Position numbers and translations under genes: made by a program | From: Methanoculleus sp. | GTDB taxonomy: Archaea; Halobacteriota; Methanomicrobia; Methanomicrobiales; Methanomicrobiaceae | DNA length: 33,457 bases | Reading direction: 5' to 3' | NCBI GenBank assembly: GCA_011045995.1 | Contig: DSBQ01000049.1 | Span: forward strand, 1-33,457 | Notes under the pieces: generated by a model | Database searches by the model: none | What the model was told of the DNA's origin: nothing | Seen by the model: the letters and a program-made list of their open reading frames with translations, nothing else | Part shown: positions 10,035 through 17,338 of the stretch, piece by piece | Numbering within the stretch: position 1 is the stretch's first letter | How the letters are laid out: the number at the start of each line of letters is the position of its first letter

Positions 10035-10912
10035 TCGCTCTCCACCTCCTTTTGCAGGCATCCGATACTTCGGTCGATCGCCGCCTGTATCTCAGCGATC
10101 TGTTCCTCGGTGATGCCCTTGAACCTGCCCTGGCGGGTGAGGTAATCAGCCACCGGGATGCGTTTTACCATCGCGGCCTTTGAGGCTCCCGTGATGGCAA
10201 GTTTGCCGTGGTCGCGTTCCCAGAGGACCCACATGCCGGACTTCACGGCAAGTTTGCCCATCTCAATGGTCTCCTCCGACGGGAACCGCCAGCCCGGCGG
10301 GCAGGGGGCGAGCACATGCATGAACTTCGGGCCCGGCATGGAGAGCGCCTTTACCACCTTGTTGTACAGGTCCACCGGGTAGGCGGCGCAGGCGGTTGCC
10401 TGGTAGACGGGGTTGTGCGCGGCAACGATGGCATCGAGGTCCTTCTTCAGGTCCTGTTTGCCGGCAGGCGTCGTGGTGGTCCGGGCGGCAAAGGGGGTGG
10501 CCCCCGACCGCTGCATCCCGGTATTGGAATACGCCTCGTTGTCGTAACAGACGTACAGGAAATCGTTGCCCCGCTCAAGGGCACCCGAGAGTGCCTGGAT
10601 GCCGATATCCACGGTACCGCCGTCTCCTGCATAGCAGATCACGTTGGTCTTTTTTCCGCATGCCCGAAACGCCTCGCTCATGCCCGACCCGACGGCCGCG
10701 GCCGATGCGAAGGCGACGTTGTAGACAGGGATATTCATTGCCGTTGTGGGATAGACGCCCTGAATGACACTCGTACAGCATGCAGGGATGACCAGCACCG
10801 TATCCGGACCTGCCGCCTTGGTTACGTAGCGGAGGATCAGGGATGACGGGCACCCGGCACACGCCGATGTCGTCTTTAAGATATACTCCTCGTCTGGAAT
10901 TGCCATACTCAC
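10028..10912 (-). CDS. porB: pyruvate:ferredoxin oxidoreductase beta subunit
   Basis: The beta subunit binds the diphosphate of thiamine diphosphate and one [4Fe-4S] cluster. The 294-residue product has SACAGCPSSLILRYV (Cys18 and Cys21), IPACCTSVIQG (Cys45/46) and LAPCPPGWRF, which together supply the cluster cysteines. The thiamine motif GDGGTVDIGIQALSGALERG is followed by CYDNEAYSNTGMQRSG. Substrate-loop residues TPFAARTTTTPAGK match the pyruvate enzyme. The start is GTG 10912, 5 bases after GAGGG, or the in-frame ATG at 10906. It is the first gene of the operon, giving the order B-A-C-D; many archaea instead have C-D-A-B. Confidence 0.94.
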   Translation of the reverse strand: MSMAIPDEEYILKTTSACAGCPSSLILRYVTKAAGPDTVLVIPACCTSVIQGVYPTTAMNIPVYNVAFASAAAVGSGMSEAFRACGKKTNVICYAGDGGTVDIGIQALSGALERGNDFLYVCYDNEAYSNTGMQRSGATPFAARTTTTPAGKQDLKKDLDAIVAAHNPVYQATACAAYPVDLYNKVVKALSMPGPKFMHVLAPCPPGWRFPSEETIEMGKLAVKSGMWVLWERDHGKLAITGASKAAMVKRIPVADYLTRQGRFKGITEEQIAEIQAAIDRSIGCLQKEVESEC

Positions 10913-11260
10913 TCAAACCCTCAGAGACCAATTTTCATGATTAATGATGAATGTCAGATAATTTTTGTAAGGAAACAGTATAGCCTTTCCCCTGTGTGAT
11001 CCGGCAAGGAAACGGGAGAGACAGTACATGCGAAAGAACCCTGCATGGTGGTGGAATTGACGTTTTCCGGGAGGATATTCTGTTTATTGCCGGGTACCTA
11101 TCCCCCGGCGGGAGGGATCGTACCAGTAAGCCGATCATTCGGGATGAGTGTGGACAGGAGAGATTTTTCGATGCAAAGGCCGGTTCATTCCCAGAATGCA
11201 GATGTTAAATATCCTTAAATATCCGTGTATCGTCGGTACCTATGAGGAAGTGTACCCGTA
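10913..11260. other. intergenic region between divergent por operon and membrane-protein gene
   Basis: No convincing gene is seen. The por operon promoter should lie within about 60 bases of 10912; the AT-rich run around 10945-10975 holds minus-strand TATA candidates. The right end holds the tandem repeat and promoter described separately. A 70-codon plus-strand frame at 10996-11208 lacks family features and a ribosome binding site. Confidence 0.45.
11205..11224 (+). repeat. tandem 10-bp repeat overlapping a probable TATA region
   Basis: TTAAATATCC occurs twice with no gap (11205-11214 and 11215-11224). It ends 36 bases before the ATG at 11261. Each copy contains an AAATAT TATA-like core, so this is either a doubled promoter element or an operator beside it. 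Confidence 0.6.
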
Positions 11261-12358
11261 ATGCCAGAAAAATCAGACGATGCAGATGCAGGGTCCGTGG
11301 GGGAGAAATCGCGAGGCCCGGTGCAGGGGTCTGCAGGCGATGGGCAGACGCCCAATCCTGTGGGGGATGAAGGAACCGCAGGGCAGACCGGTCCCGCTGA
11401 AGGAACTGCAGCTCCAGACGAAGGGCAGGAGACCCCGGCAAAACCTCCCGTCTCTTCGGACGATATCATTGCCGGCCCGGGCGATGAGACTCCTGTTGAA
11501 ACGCCGTTACCGGAGGATGCAACGCATCCCGCATCCAGTGACGAATCCGCAGGGGAATCCATTGGAGAAATTGCTGGGGAACCCGTTGGAGAACCTGCCG
11601 GAAAACCAGCCAAATCCGGTCAGGGACCTTCTCCCGCTCCTTTGGCACCATCCGCCGCTCCACAGGAGGCGGCTGGCGACAGTGCCGGTGCTGCGGAGCC
11701 GGCAGAAGTCTGGGAGGTCGGAGCGGCAGCGGCCGCCGATGACGAGATCCGCCGCCGCCTCGAGAGCGTCCGCGAATGGGAAGAGAAGCAGGAGACCAGG
11801 GAGAAGGAAAAGGAGCTTCAGCGCGAAGAGATCGAGAAGGAATACGAACAACGCAGAAAAGAAGAGCGCCGGGGGAAATGGAAGCGAAATGCGATGATTG
11901 GCGGGGGCATTATCGCCATTGTCCTCATTGCGGCGCTGCTCACCTTCTCCGTCACCATGAACCTGCCCTCCTCGGCCCAGTCGTTTCCCTTTGTCAGCAC
12001 CTATGATGTCCGGATGCCTCAGGGGGCCCCGGTGGCGTTTGCAGATATCCCGGTGACGGTCTCCGGTACCGGCGACAAGGTGATCGTGAGCATCAGCGGA
12101 GGGCTGGGGACCGAGCTGCAGATAGGGGACCAGATTACCTTTTCCGAACCCCGGCGGGTGAATATCCGTATCTTCGGCATCACCATCCTCGAGACTGATT
12201 ATCAGGTGGTGGCGGAGTTCAGGGGCTACCTCCCGCAGACCCGGCAGAATGATTTCTACGTTGCGGTGATGACCACGGACCCGCTTCCCGGCTGGGCCGT
12301 GGGTATCATCCTCCCGGATACGGTCGAGGCATACCCTGTCAATGCACAGATTGTCTGA
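11261..12358 (+). CDS. single-pass membrane protein with low-complexity N-terminal arm and coiled coil
   Basis: The 365-residue product is not recognised as a named family. Residues 1-150 are low-complexity, rich in Gly, Pro, Glu, Asp and Ala (for example IGEIAGEPVGEPAGKPAK). Residues about 158-208 are a highly charged coiled coil (EEKQETREKEKELQREEIEK and EYEQRRKEERRGKWKRN). One membrane helix follows at about 210-232 (AMIGGGIIAIVLIAALLTFS). A C-terminal domain of about 130 residues, mainly predicted beta-strand, follows (PVTVSGTGDKVIVSISGGLG). The basic end of the coiled coil next to the helix suggests the N-terminus is cytoplasmic and the beta domain is outside. It stands alone, divergent from the por operon. 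A structural or envelope-linking role is plausible but unproven. Confidence 0.7.
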   Translation: MPEKSDDADAGSVGEKSRGPVQGSAGDGQTPNPVGDEGTAGQTGPAEGTAAPDEGQETPAKPPVSSDDIIAGPGDETPVETPLPEDATHPASSDESAGESIGEIAGEPVGEPAGKPAKSGQGPSPAPLAPSAAPQEAAGDSAGAAEPAEVWEVGAAAAADDEIRRRLESVREWEEKQETREKEKELQREEIEKEYEQRRKEERRGKWKRNAMIGGGIIAIVLIAALLTFSVTMNLPSSAQSFPFVSTYDVRMPQGAPVAFADIPVTVSGTGDKVIVSISGGLGTELQIGDQITFSEPRRVNIRIFGITILETDYQVVAEFRGYLPQTRQNDFYVAVMTTDPLPGWAVGIILPDTVEAYPVNAQIV

Positions 12359-12673
12359 ATCACCTCTTTTTTCTTCAGTGCGTCAGTCAGGGAAGAACGG
12401 GGGAGCGAAAGGAGAGGAAGGGTGCCGTGACAGCATCCAGTACTCTAAATGCGTGCATCCAGTACTCAATCGGGAAGGCGCTTGCACGCACCGGATAAGG
12501 GCATACCGGTGCTGCCGTCATGCCTGAAGATGGGCGGGTTCCGGTACATCAGGAGACCGTCCTGATATACGGGACGGCGCTGCAGGGGCGATCCTGCCCC
12601 GGCAGGCGGTCTGCTGTCGCCCTGCAGACAACCGCCGGAACATCCCTGCCATACCGGGACGTCCTTCTTCCCG
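12359..12673. other. convergent intergenic region with a direct repeat and hairpins
   Basis: This lies between the converging membrane-protein gene and truA, and no gene is seen. GCATCCAGTACTC occurs twice, at 12433-12445 and 12455-12467, 22 bases apart (about two helical turns). An inverted repeat GCACCGG/CCGGTGC is at 12488-12494 and 12506-12512 with an 11-base loop. TGCGTGCA near 12450-12457 is complementary to TGCACGCA near 12483-12490. A 78-codon minus-strand frame here has no recognisable features. Confidence 0.5.
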
Positions 12674-13510
12674 TCACCCCGCCGGATGCCGGGCATGCTC
12701 ATCTCCCCGGTCTTCGGCTCCCTCCGGGAACGGGATGCAGTCCGTCACTTTTTTCAGCGACGCGTACCTGCGCCGCTGTTCTGCTATCGCATCGCGGCGG
12801 CGGGCCCCCATGTCCACCGGGGAAAACCCGAGGCCGCAGTCGATGTCCCAGAGGACGAGTGCGTCAGGCGGTGCGGGAGGCAGGTGCCGCCCGGTCCCGG
12901 TGGCGAGGAGGGACCGGATCTCCGCTGCTGCCATCTCCCCCCGCCCCGCTGCAATCAGCGCCGTTGCGATGCACCGGACCATGTTCCAGAGAAAACTCTC
13001 CCCCCTGATTTCCAGCACCCAAACGTCCTCATCGGGAATTATCCGTGCCGTATGGATGGTGCGGACAGGATGTTTTCCCTCGAGCCGGGCAAAACAGGAG
13101 AAGTCGTGCGTACCGGGAAAACATGCCGCCGCCCCGGCAAGCAGATCTTCGTCAAGGCGCCGGTCGTGCAGGTAATACCGGTAGGTCCTGTGTAGGGCAT
13201 CGTAGCGTGGATGAAATGCCGCGCCGGCCTTCGCCCATCCCCGGCACCAGCAGTCGGGGGGAAGGACGGCGTTGAGCTTTGTCACCGCCCGTTCCGGCTG
13301 TGATGTGGTAAAGGCGCAGATCTGCCCGCGGGCATGCACGCCGCGGTCCGTTCTTCCGGAAAGGGCAAACCCTGCTTCCCGCCAGTCGGTGAAGAGCCCG
13401 AGCCGGATGCAGGCCTGCACCATATCCCCTTCAACGGTCCGCAGGCCGGGCTGGACCTGCGACCCGTAAAAATCAGTGCCAAAATAGGCCACCTGGAAGG
13501 CGAGCCTCAC
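12674..13510 (-). CDS. truA: tRNA pseudouridine synthase TruA (tRNA pseudouridine 38-40 synthase)
   Basis: TruA converts uridines at positions 38-40 of the tRNA anticodon arm to pseudouridine. The 278-residue product starts at GTG 13510 with VRLAFQVAYFGTDFYGSQVQ. The catalytic motif SGRTDRGVHARGQ is at about residues 51-63, with Asp55 as the nucleophile. Downstream come YRYYLHD, HDFSCFAR and GESFLWNMVRCI, all standard TruA segments. An upstream ATG at 13606 would add 32 unrelated residues and overlap the PHP gene by 100 bases. The GTG instead overlaps the PHP stop as GTGA, indicating translational coupling. The C-terminal extension of about 50 residues (IAEQRRRYASLKKVTDCIPF onward) is not conserved. 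Confidence 0.93.
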   Translation of the reverse strand: MRLAFQVAYFGTDFYGSQVQPGLRTVEGDMVQACIRLGLFTDWREAGFALSGRTDRGVHARGQICAFTTSQPERAVTKLNAVLPPDCWCRGWAKAGAAFHPRYDALHRTYRYYLHDRRLDEDLLAGAAACFPGTHDFSCFARLEGKHPVRTIHTARIIPDEDVWVLEIRGESFLWNMVRCIATALIAAGRGEMAAAEIRSLLATGTGRHLPPAPPDALVLWDIDCGLGFSPVDMGARRRDAIAEQRRRYASLKKVTDCIPFPEGAEDRGDEHARHPAG

Positions 13511-14175
13511 CGGTGCTGTATCTTCCGTGTGAGTCGTCGTTTCGCCCCCCGCATGGACTGACGGGTATAGGTCCGCAACGGGGTCATCCGTCCCCGTATC
13601 TGGCACCGGCCCTCCCGTATGGCGTCCAGGATCGCGTCGATATCCTTCTCCGCGTCGACCAGGGTCTCCCCGTAGCCGATGAACCGTGCATTATGGGCAT
13701 CACTTCCCGCCACCCTCGGCTTCCCGAGTTCGCGGGCAATCCGGTCCGCCTTCCGGTTCGCGGACCCGGTGATATACCGGCTGTTGAACGACTCCACCGC
13801 ATCGACCATCTCGAGGGCATCCCGGATCTTCAGGGCGACGCCGTGGCGCCATTTGTGGTAGGGGTGCGGCAGAATAACGAGTGCCCCCATCCTCCGTGCC
13901 CGTGCCACCGTATCCTCGAACAGGAGGCCGTCGGGGACGGGCTCCCTGATCCCGAGGGCGATCATATGGCCCTCGTGGGTCGAGACCTCGATACCGGGAA
14001 TGACCAGCACCGGTGATGCAAGCGTCTCTGCATATACGACCGCCTCCACCGTATCGTGGTCGCATATGGCGATCGCGTCGAGGCCCCGCTCCTCTGCAAC
14101 GCGGAGGCAGTCCTCGACACTGCTCTCCCCGTCTTTGGAGAAACTGGTATGGACATGGAGGTCACAGCGCAGCAT
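13507..14175 (-). CDS. PHP-domain phosphoesterase
   Basis: The 222-residue product starts MLRCDLHVHTSFSKDGESSV. The HxH motif (DLHVHT), DHD near residue 40 (AICDHDTVEAV), PGIEVSTHEGH near 60-70, PHPYHKW near 105 and AGSDAHNARFIG near 155-165 together supply the metal-binding His and Asp residues of the PHP hydrolase fold. Relatives include histidinol-phosphate phosphatases, polymerase PHP domains and nucleoside-phosphate hydrolases; the short length fits stand-alone PHP phosphoesterases of unknown substrate. It is the first gene of a two-gene operon with truA. An RNA- or nucleotide-related substrate is a guess from this coupling only. Confidence 0.85.
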   Translation of the reverse strand: MLRCDLHVHTSFSKDGESSVEDCLRVAEERGLDAIAICDHDTVEAVVYAETLASPVLVIPGIEVSTHEGHMIALGIREPVPDGLLFEDTVARARRMGALVILPHPYHKWRHGVALKIRDALEMVDAVESFNSRYITGSANRKADRIARELGKPRVAGSDAHNARFIGYGETLVDAEKDIDAILDAIREGRCQIRGRMTPLRTYTRQSMRGAKRRLTRKIQHR

Positions 14176-14219
14176 CAGATCAATACCTTTTATCTTTCTT
14201 CTTAATTAAATGGAAGCGT

Positions 14220-15635
14220 ATGCGCCTTCTCCTCCCTACCGGCGAACTGACGGAGGCCGCCGTCCGCTCGGCGGCCCGCGGGTATGACGCCGATGTCGTC
14301 GTCACCGGCCGTATCGCCGCGTTTCTCCGCCCCGCCCATCTCCTCGCGATCGCCCGCGGCGGTTCCTATGACCTGATCCTTGTCTCGGGCATGTGCACTG
14401 CGTCGTTTGAGGCGGTCGAGGAGGAACTGGGCATCCCGGTCCGCCTCGGCCCCCGGCATGCGGTGGACCTTCCGCTCATCCTGCCCCTGATTGGCAGGGT
14501 CGAGCTTTCCCGGTCGGTGCCTGCAGATGAACTTCTCCGGGATATCCGGCGAAAGGAAGCAGAGGCAACGCTCAAAGAGCGCGAAGCCGGAGCGGATGTT
14601 GCCTACGCGATTGCCGGGTGCAGGATAGGCGGGACCTCGCGGTTGAAGGTCCTCGCGGAGATCATGGATGCCCACCGCCGGAATGACCTTCCCGCGGAGG
14701 CGGCACGGATGGCCGCCGGTGGTGCCGACATTCTGGACCTCGGGTTTGGGTTCGATGCGACCCCGGAGGACGTCGTCCGGTGCCTGGACGCCTGCCGGGA
14801 TAGTGGTCTCCCCCTCGCGGCGGACACGCAGGACCCTGCCCTCATCCTTGCAGCCATCGCGGGCGGGGCGGACCTCATCCTCTCGCTCCATGAAGGAAAT
14901 CTTCCCGATGCGGGGGCGGCCGTTGCGAAGGCAGGGGTTGCAGCGGTCATTGTTCCCGGCGAAGCGTCCCTTGAGGAGAATATCCGGGCGGCCGAAGAAG
15001 CGGGCATCATTCCTATCATCGCCGATCCCCTTCTCCAGCCGGTCGGCTCGGGTCTTCTGGCATCGCTTGCGGGATTTCGGCCGGTCGGCTACCCCCTCTT
15101 CTTTGGTGCGGGCAATGTGACCGAACTCATCGACGCCGATTCGGTGGGGGTCAATGCCCTTCTCGCAGGGTTGGCTCATGAGGCCGGCGCCTCGGTGATC
15201 TTCACCAGCGAGCACTCGGACAAGACCCGTGGGTCGGTCCGTGAGATGCGGCGGGCGACGGAGATGATGGCCCTGATGGGAGGCCGGCCCTATCCGAAAG
15301 ACCTGGGCATGGACCTGATGTGCATCAAGGAGAAACGGCGGCGGCGCGAACCGCCCATCCCGTATGATCGTGAGGTCATCTGCGGCCCCATCCCGGAGCA
15401 CCTCGAATATGACCCGTGCGGCAATGTGCGTATCGGCATTTCGGGCGGCAGGATCATCGCAGAACACAACGGGACCGCCTATACCGGCAGCTGCTGGGAG
15501 GAGGTGGTTCATGCCCTCCTGGATCATGAATCCGTGTCGCTCCTCAACCATGCCGCCTATCTCGGAAAGGAGCTCTACAAGGCTGAACTTGCCCTCCGGT
15601 TCAGGCGGAGCTTCGAACAGGACGGTCCGTTCTGA
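14220..15635 (+). CDS. dihydropteroate synthase-related protein (DUF6513 type)
   Basis: The 471-residue product starts MRLLLPTGELTEAAVRSAAR. The N-terminal 120 residues are typical of this archaeal family. The central part (about residues 125-370) is a TIM barrel like dihydropteroate synthase: RLKVLAEIMDAHRRNDLPAE, then AARMAAGGADILDLGFGFDA, ADTQDPALILAAIAGGADLI, SLHEGN and FGAGNVTELIDADSVGVNAL. The C-terminal 110 residues are family-specific (MDLMCIKEKRRRREPPIPYD). A role in making the pterin part of tetrahydromethanopterin has been suggested for archaeal DHPS-like proteins, but I cannot confirm it for this branch. The in-frame ATG at 14013 lies inside the divergent PHP gene; ATG 14220 gives the expected N-terminus. 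A TATA-like TTTTATC lies near 14187-14194. Confidence 0.85.
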   Translation: MRLLLPTGELTEAAVRSAARGYDADVVVTGRIAAFLRPAHLLAIARGGSYDLILVSGMCTASFEAVEEELGIPVRLGPRHAVDLPLILPLIGRVELSRSVPADELLRDIRRKEAEATLKEREAGADVAYAIAGCRIGGTSRLKVLAEIMDAHRRNDLPAEAARMAAGGADILDLGFGFDATPEDVVRCLDACRDSGLPLAADTQDPALILAAIAGGADLILSLHEGNLPDAGAAVAKAGVAAVIVPGEASLEENIRAAEEAGIIPIIADPLLQPVGSGLLASLAGFRPVGYPLFFGAGNVTELIDADSVGVNALLAGLAHEAGASVIFTSEHSDKTRGSVREMRRATEMMALMGGRPYPKDLGMDLMCIKEKRRRREPPIPYDREVICGPIPEHLEYDPCGNVRIGISGGRIIAEHNGTAYTGSCWEEVVHALLDHESVSLLNHAAYLGKELYKAELALRFRRSFEQDGPF

Positions 15636-15720
15636 TAATCCCCGAGACCAACAGCCCGGAGGCGGCAGGGGCCCGGCAGGCACCGGCGCACGAACTTAGC
15701 AGGGGCAAAAAAAGGGAGCT

Positions 15721-16188
15721 TTAGTGGTCCTTTTTTGGGGTATGGATGACCAGTGTGGAGACCGGGCTGTTTGCCACCACCGATGAGCTGACACTGCCGA
15801 GGATGAACCGGCGCGTCCATCCCTTGCCTGCCGACCCGAGAATGATAAGGTCTGCCTCGATCTCCTTTGCGTAGTCAAGGATCTCATCTTTCGGGTCGCC
15901 GATGAGCATGGTACTTTTCATCAGCATCCCTGCCTCTTCTGCCATGGTGTCCGCCCCACCGAGAATCGTCTCTCCTTCCTTCTCGATGACCTCGAGCCGG
16001 CGAAGGGTGTTCGGGTCGGAGACGCCGATCTGGGGGTCGACGATGGTCGGGGTCAGGGTGCCGGGGTCGACGACGTAGAGAACAAAGATCTCCGATCCCC
16101 AGAACCCTGCATGTTCGAGAGCCGTCTGGAGCGCGGCCCGGCTGAAGTCGGAGCCGTCATAGGCAACAAGGAGCCGTTTGAATTTCAT
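15721..16188 (-). CDS. universal stress protein (UspA family, ATP-binding type)
   Basis: The 155-residue cytosolic product starts MKFKRLLVAYDGSDFSRAAL, a canonical UspA beginning. The ATP-binding pattern G-x2-G-x9-G-S is present near the C-terminus (GSAGKGWTRRFILGS), followed by VSSSVVANSPVSTLVIH. This places it with nucleotide-binding USPs that dimerise. The longer frame to 16329 would add 47 unrelated residues, so ATG 16188, just behind GGAGATG, is preferred. The gene is monocistronic and diverges from the JAMM-ribL operon; their starts are 129 bases apart. The trigger for its expression cannot be seen. Confidence 0.93.
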   Translation of the reverse strand: MKFKRLLVAYDGSDFSRAALQTALEHAGFWGSEIFVLYVVDPGTLTPTIVDPQIGVSDPNTLRRLEVIEKEGETILGGADTMAEEAGMLMKSTMLIGDPKDEILDYAKEIEADLIILGSAGKGWTRRFILGSVSSSVVANSPVSTLVIHTPKKDH

Positions 16189-16317
16189 TGCATCATCTCC
16201 GGCAGATGATAGGTTTCCTGCGGGAAAATAGTTGCGCCCCCCCGCACCGATCTTTTGATGAGGGGGCGTCCGGGATGAAACACTTAATCTGACGTTCAGC
16301 CAACATATATCACACCA

Positions 16318-16689
16318 ATGGCAGTTCATGGCATCAGAGAAGACCTTCTGTTAACCCTCCTTGCGCTGGGGAAGAGCCAGCACCCGAATGAATTCATAGC
16401 AATTCTCCGGGAAGAGGGCGGGATTATCGAAGCGTTCGATCTCGCACCCGGTACACAGGTGAACGAGTGTTCCGCATCCTTTTTTCATGACATGATGCCT
16501 CTCGACACTCACGTGGCAGGCAGCGCCCATTCCCATCCGAACGGGGTGCTGCTGCCGTCCGATGCTGACCTGCGCTTCTTTGGGTCGGTCGGACGGTATC
16601 ATATCATCGTCGGTTCCCCCTATACAACGGACGCATGGCGGTGCTTCTTTCCTGACGGGTCGCCCGCCGGACTGGAGGTCGTGCCATGA
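16318..16689 (+). CDS. JAMM/MPN+ domain metallopeptidase
   Basis: The 123-residue product is a minimal JAMM domain with every zinc-site residue: Glu25 (HPNEF), His71-Ser-His73 (AHSHPNG), Ser81 and Asp84, matching E-(x)n-H-S-H-x7-S-x2-D. Characterised archaeal JAMM enzymes cleave isopeptide bonds to ubiquitin-like SAMP proteins; other small JAMM proteins process sulfur-carrier proteins. Activity here is inferred from intact residues. No ribosome binding site precedes ATG 16318, so the mRNA may be leaderless or nearly so. The stop overlaps the ribL ATG (ATGA), so the two proteins are translationally coupled. No ubiquitin-like substrate gene is in the window. Confidence 0.87.
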   Translation: MAVHGIREDLLLTLLALGKSQHPNEFIAILREEGGIIEAFDLAPGTQVNECSASFFHDMMPLDTHVAGSAHSHPNGVLLPSDADLRFFGSVGRYHIIVGSPYTTDAWRCFFPDGSPAGLEVVP

Positions 16690-17117
16690 AGCGGGTAATT
16701 GCGACCGGAACATTTGATATCCTTCACCCCGGACATGTCTATTATCTCGAGGAGTCACGCCGGCTTGGCGACGAACTGCATGTCATCGTGGCACGCGATG
16801 TCAACGTAAAGCACAAGCCTGCCCCGGTCCTTCCCGAAGACCAGCGCCTCTGCATGGTAAGAGCGCTCAAACCGGTCGACTATGCCCGTCTGGGAGATCG
16901 TGAGGATATGTTTCGGCCGATAGAGGAGATTGCCCCGGATGTGATCACTCTCGGTTTCAACCAGCATTTTTCCGAGGGGGCGCTGTCGTCAGCCCTTGAG
17001 CGGCGGGGTATTGATGCCGAGGTTAAGCGGGTCGGGCCCTATTCCGGGCCGGGTTACGCGGGGTCACGGCGGATTATGGAGCGTATCCTCGAGATACGCT
17101 GTACGAAGAACGAATAA
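16686..17117 (+). CDS. ribL: FAD synthetase (FMN adenylyltransferase) RibL
   Basis: RibL transfers AMP from ATP to FMN to make FAD, the last step of flavin cofactor synthesis in archaea. The 143-residue product is a nucleotidyltransferase with the HxGH motif at residues 14-17 (ATGTFDILHPGHVYYLEESR) and the end motif YSGPGYAGSRRIMERILE. Length and sequence fit archaeal RibL. The related glycerol-3-phosphate or phosphopantetheine nucleotidyltransferases are less likely. The start overlaps the JAMM gene. RibK, which makes the FMN substrate, is encoded about 3.7 kb downstream on the other strand with two ribB copies, so this locus is a flavin cluster split over two operons. Confidence 0.9.
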   Translation: MKRVIATGTFDILHPGHVYYLEESRRLGDELHVIVARDVNVKHKPAPVLPEDQRLCMVRALKPVDYARLGDREDMFRPIEEIAPDVITLGFNQHFSEGALSSALERRGIDAEVKRVGPYSGPGYAGSRRIMERILEIRCTKNE

Positions 17118-17128
17118 CGGAGATGTGT

Positions 17129-17335
17129 ATGAAGGAAGAAGAACAAGAAGGAGAAGAAGTTCAGTATGATGTGGTCACCTGCCGTCACTGTGATGGTGCA
17201 GGATGCCTGTACTGCGGAAAGACCGGCAAGGTGGAGGTGGAGCACCCCGCACGACTCTGCTCCAGGTGCGAGGGTGAGTGCTGCATCTATTGCGGGTACA
17301 CCGGCTGGGAGAAACCCCGCGGCAAGTACGAGTAA
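17129..17335 (+). CDS. tiny protein with duplicated DnaJ-like zinc-binding motif
   Basis: The 68-residue product starts MKEEEQEGEEVQYDVVTCRH. After an acidic N-terminus come two nearly identical cysteine blocks: CRHCDGAGCLYCGKTG and CSRCEGECCIYCGYTG, each with the pattern C-x2-C-(D/E)-G-x2-C-x-Y-C-G-x-T-G. The CxxCxGxG style resembles the zinc centre of DnaJ and small rubredoxin-like proteins. Together the blocks could bind two zinc ions. ATG 17129 has GGAG at 17119-17122 six bases before it, better spaced than ATG 17123. It follows ribL by only 11 bases and so belongs to the JAMM-ribL operon. Function is unknown. Confidence 0.75.
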   Translation: MKEEEQEGEEVQYDVVTCRHCDGAGCLYCGKTGKVEVEHPARLCSRCEGECCIYCGYTGWEKPRGKYE

Positions 17336-17338
17336 TCC

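Noticed and set aside
8793..10145. 450-codon open frame on the plus strand
   Set aside because: It is antisense to porA and porC, and the por genes account fully for the region.
8159..10912. 2-oxoglutarate or 2-oxoisovalerate oxidoreductase instead of the pyruvate enzyme
   Set aside because: The beta-subunit cysteine pattern, QRSGATPF and TTTTPAGK segments and the separate 8Fe delta subunit fit the pyruvate type best. Substrate choice is still inferred, not shown.
12466..12702. 78-codon minus-strand frame overlapping the truA end
   Set aside because: Composition is like translated non-coding high-GC DNA, with no ribosome binding site and no recognisable motif.
14202..15683. 493-codon open frame on the minus strand
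   Set aside because: It is antisense to the dihydropteroate synthase-related gene; a high-GC shadow with no recognisable protein sequence.
16303..16310. TATATA as the promoter of the JAMM gene
   Set aside because: It lies only about 8-15 bases before the ATG, too close for an archaeal TATA box serving that start. It may serve the divergent stress-protein gene instead.
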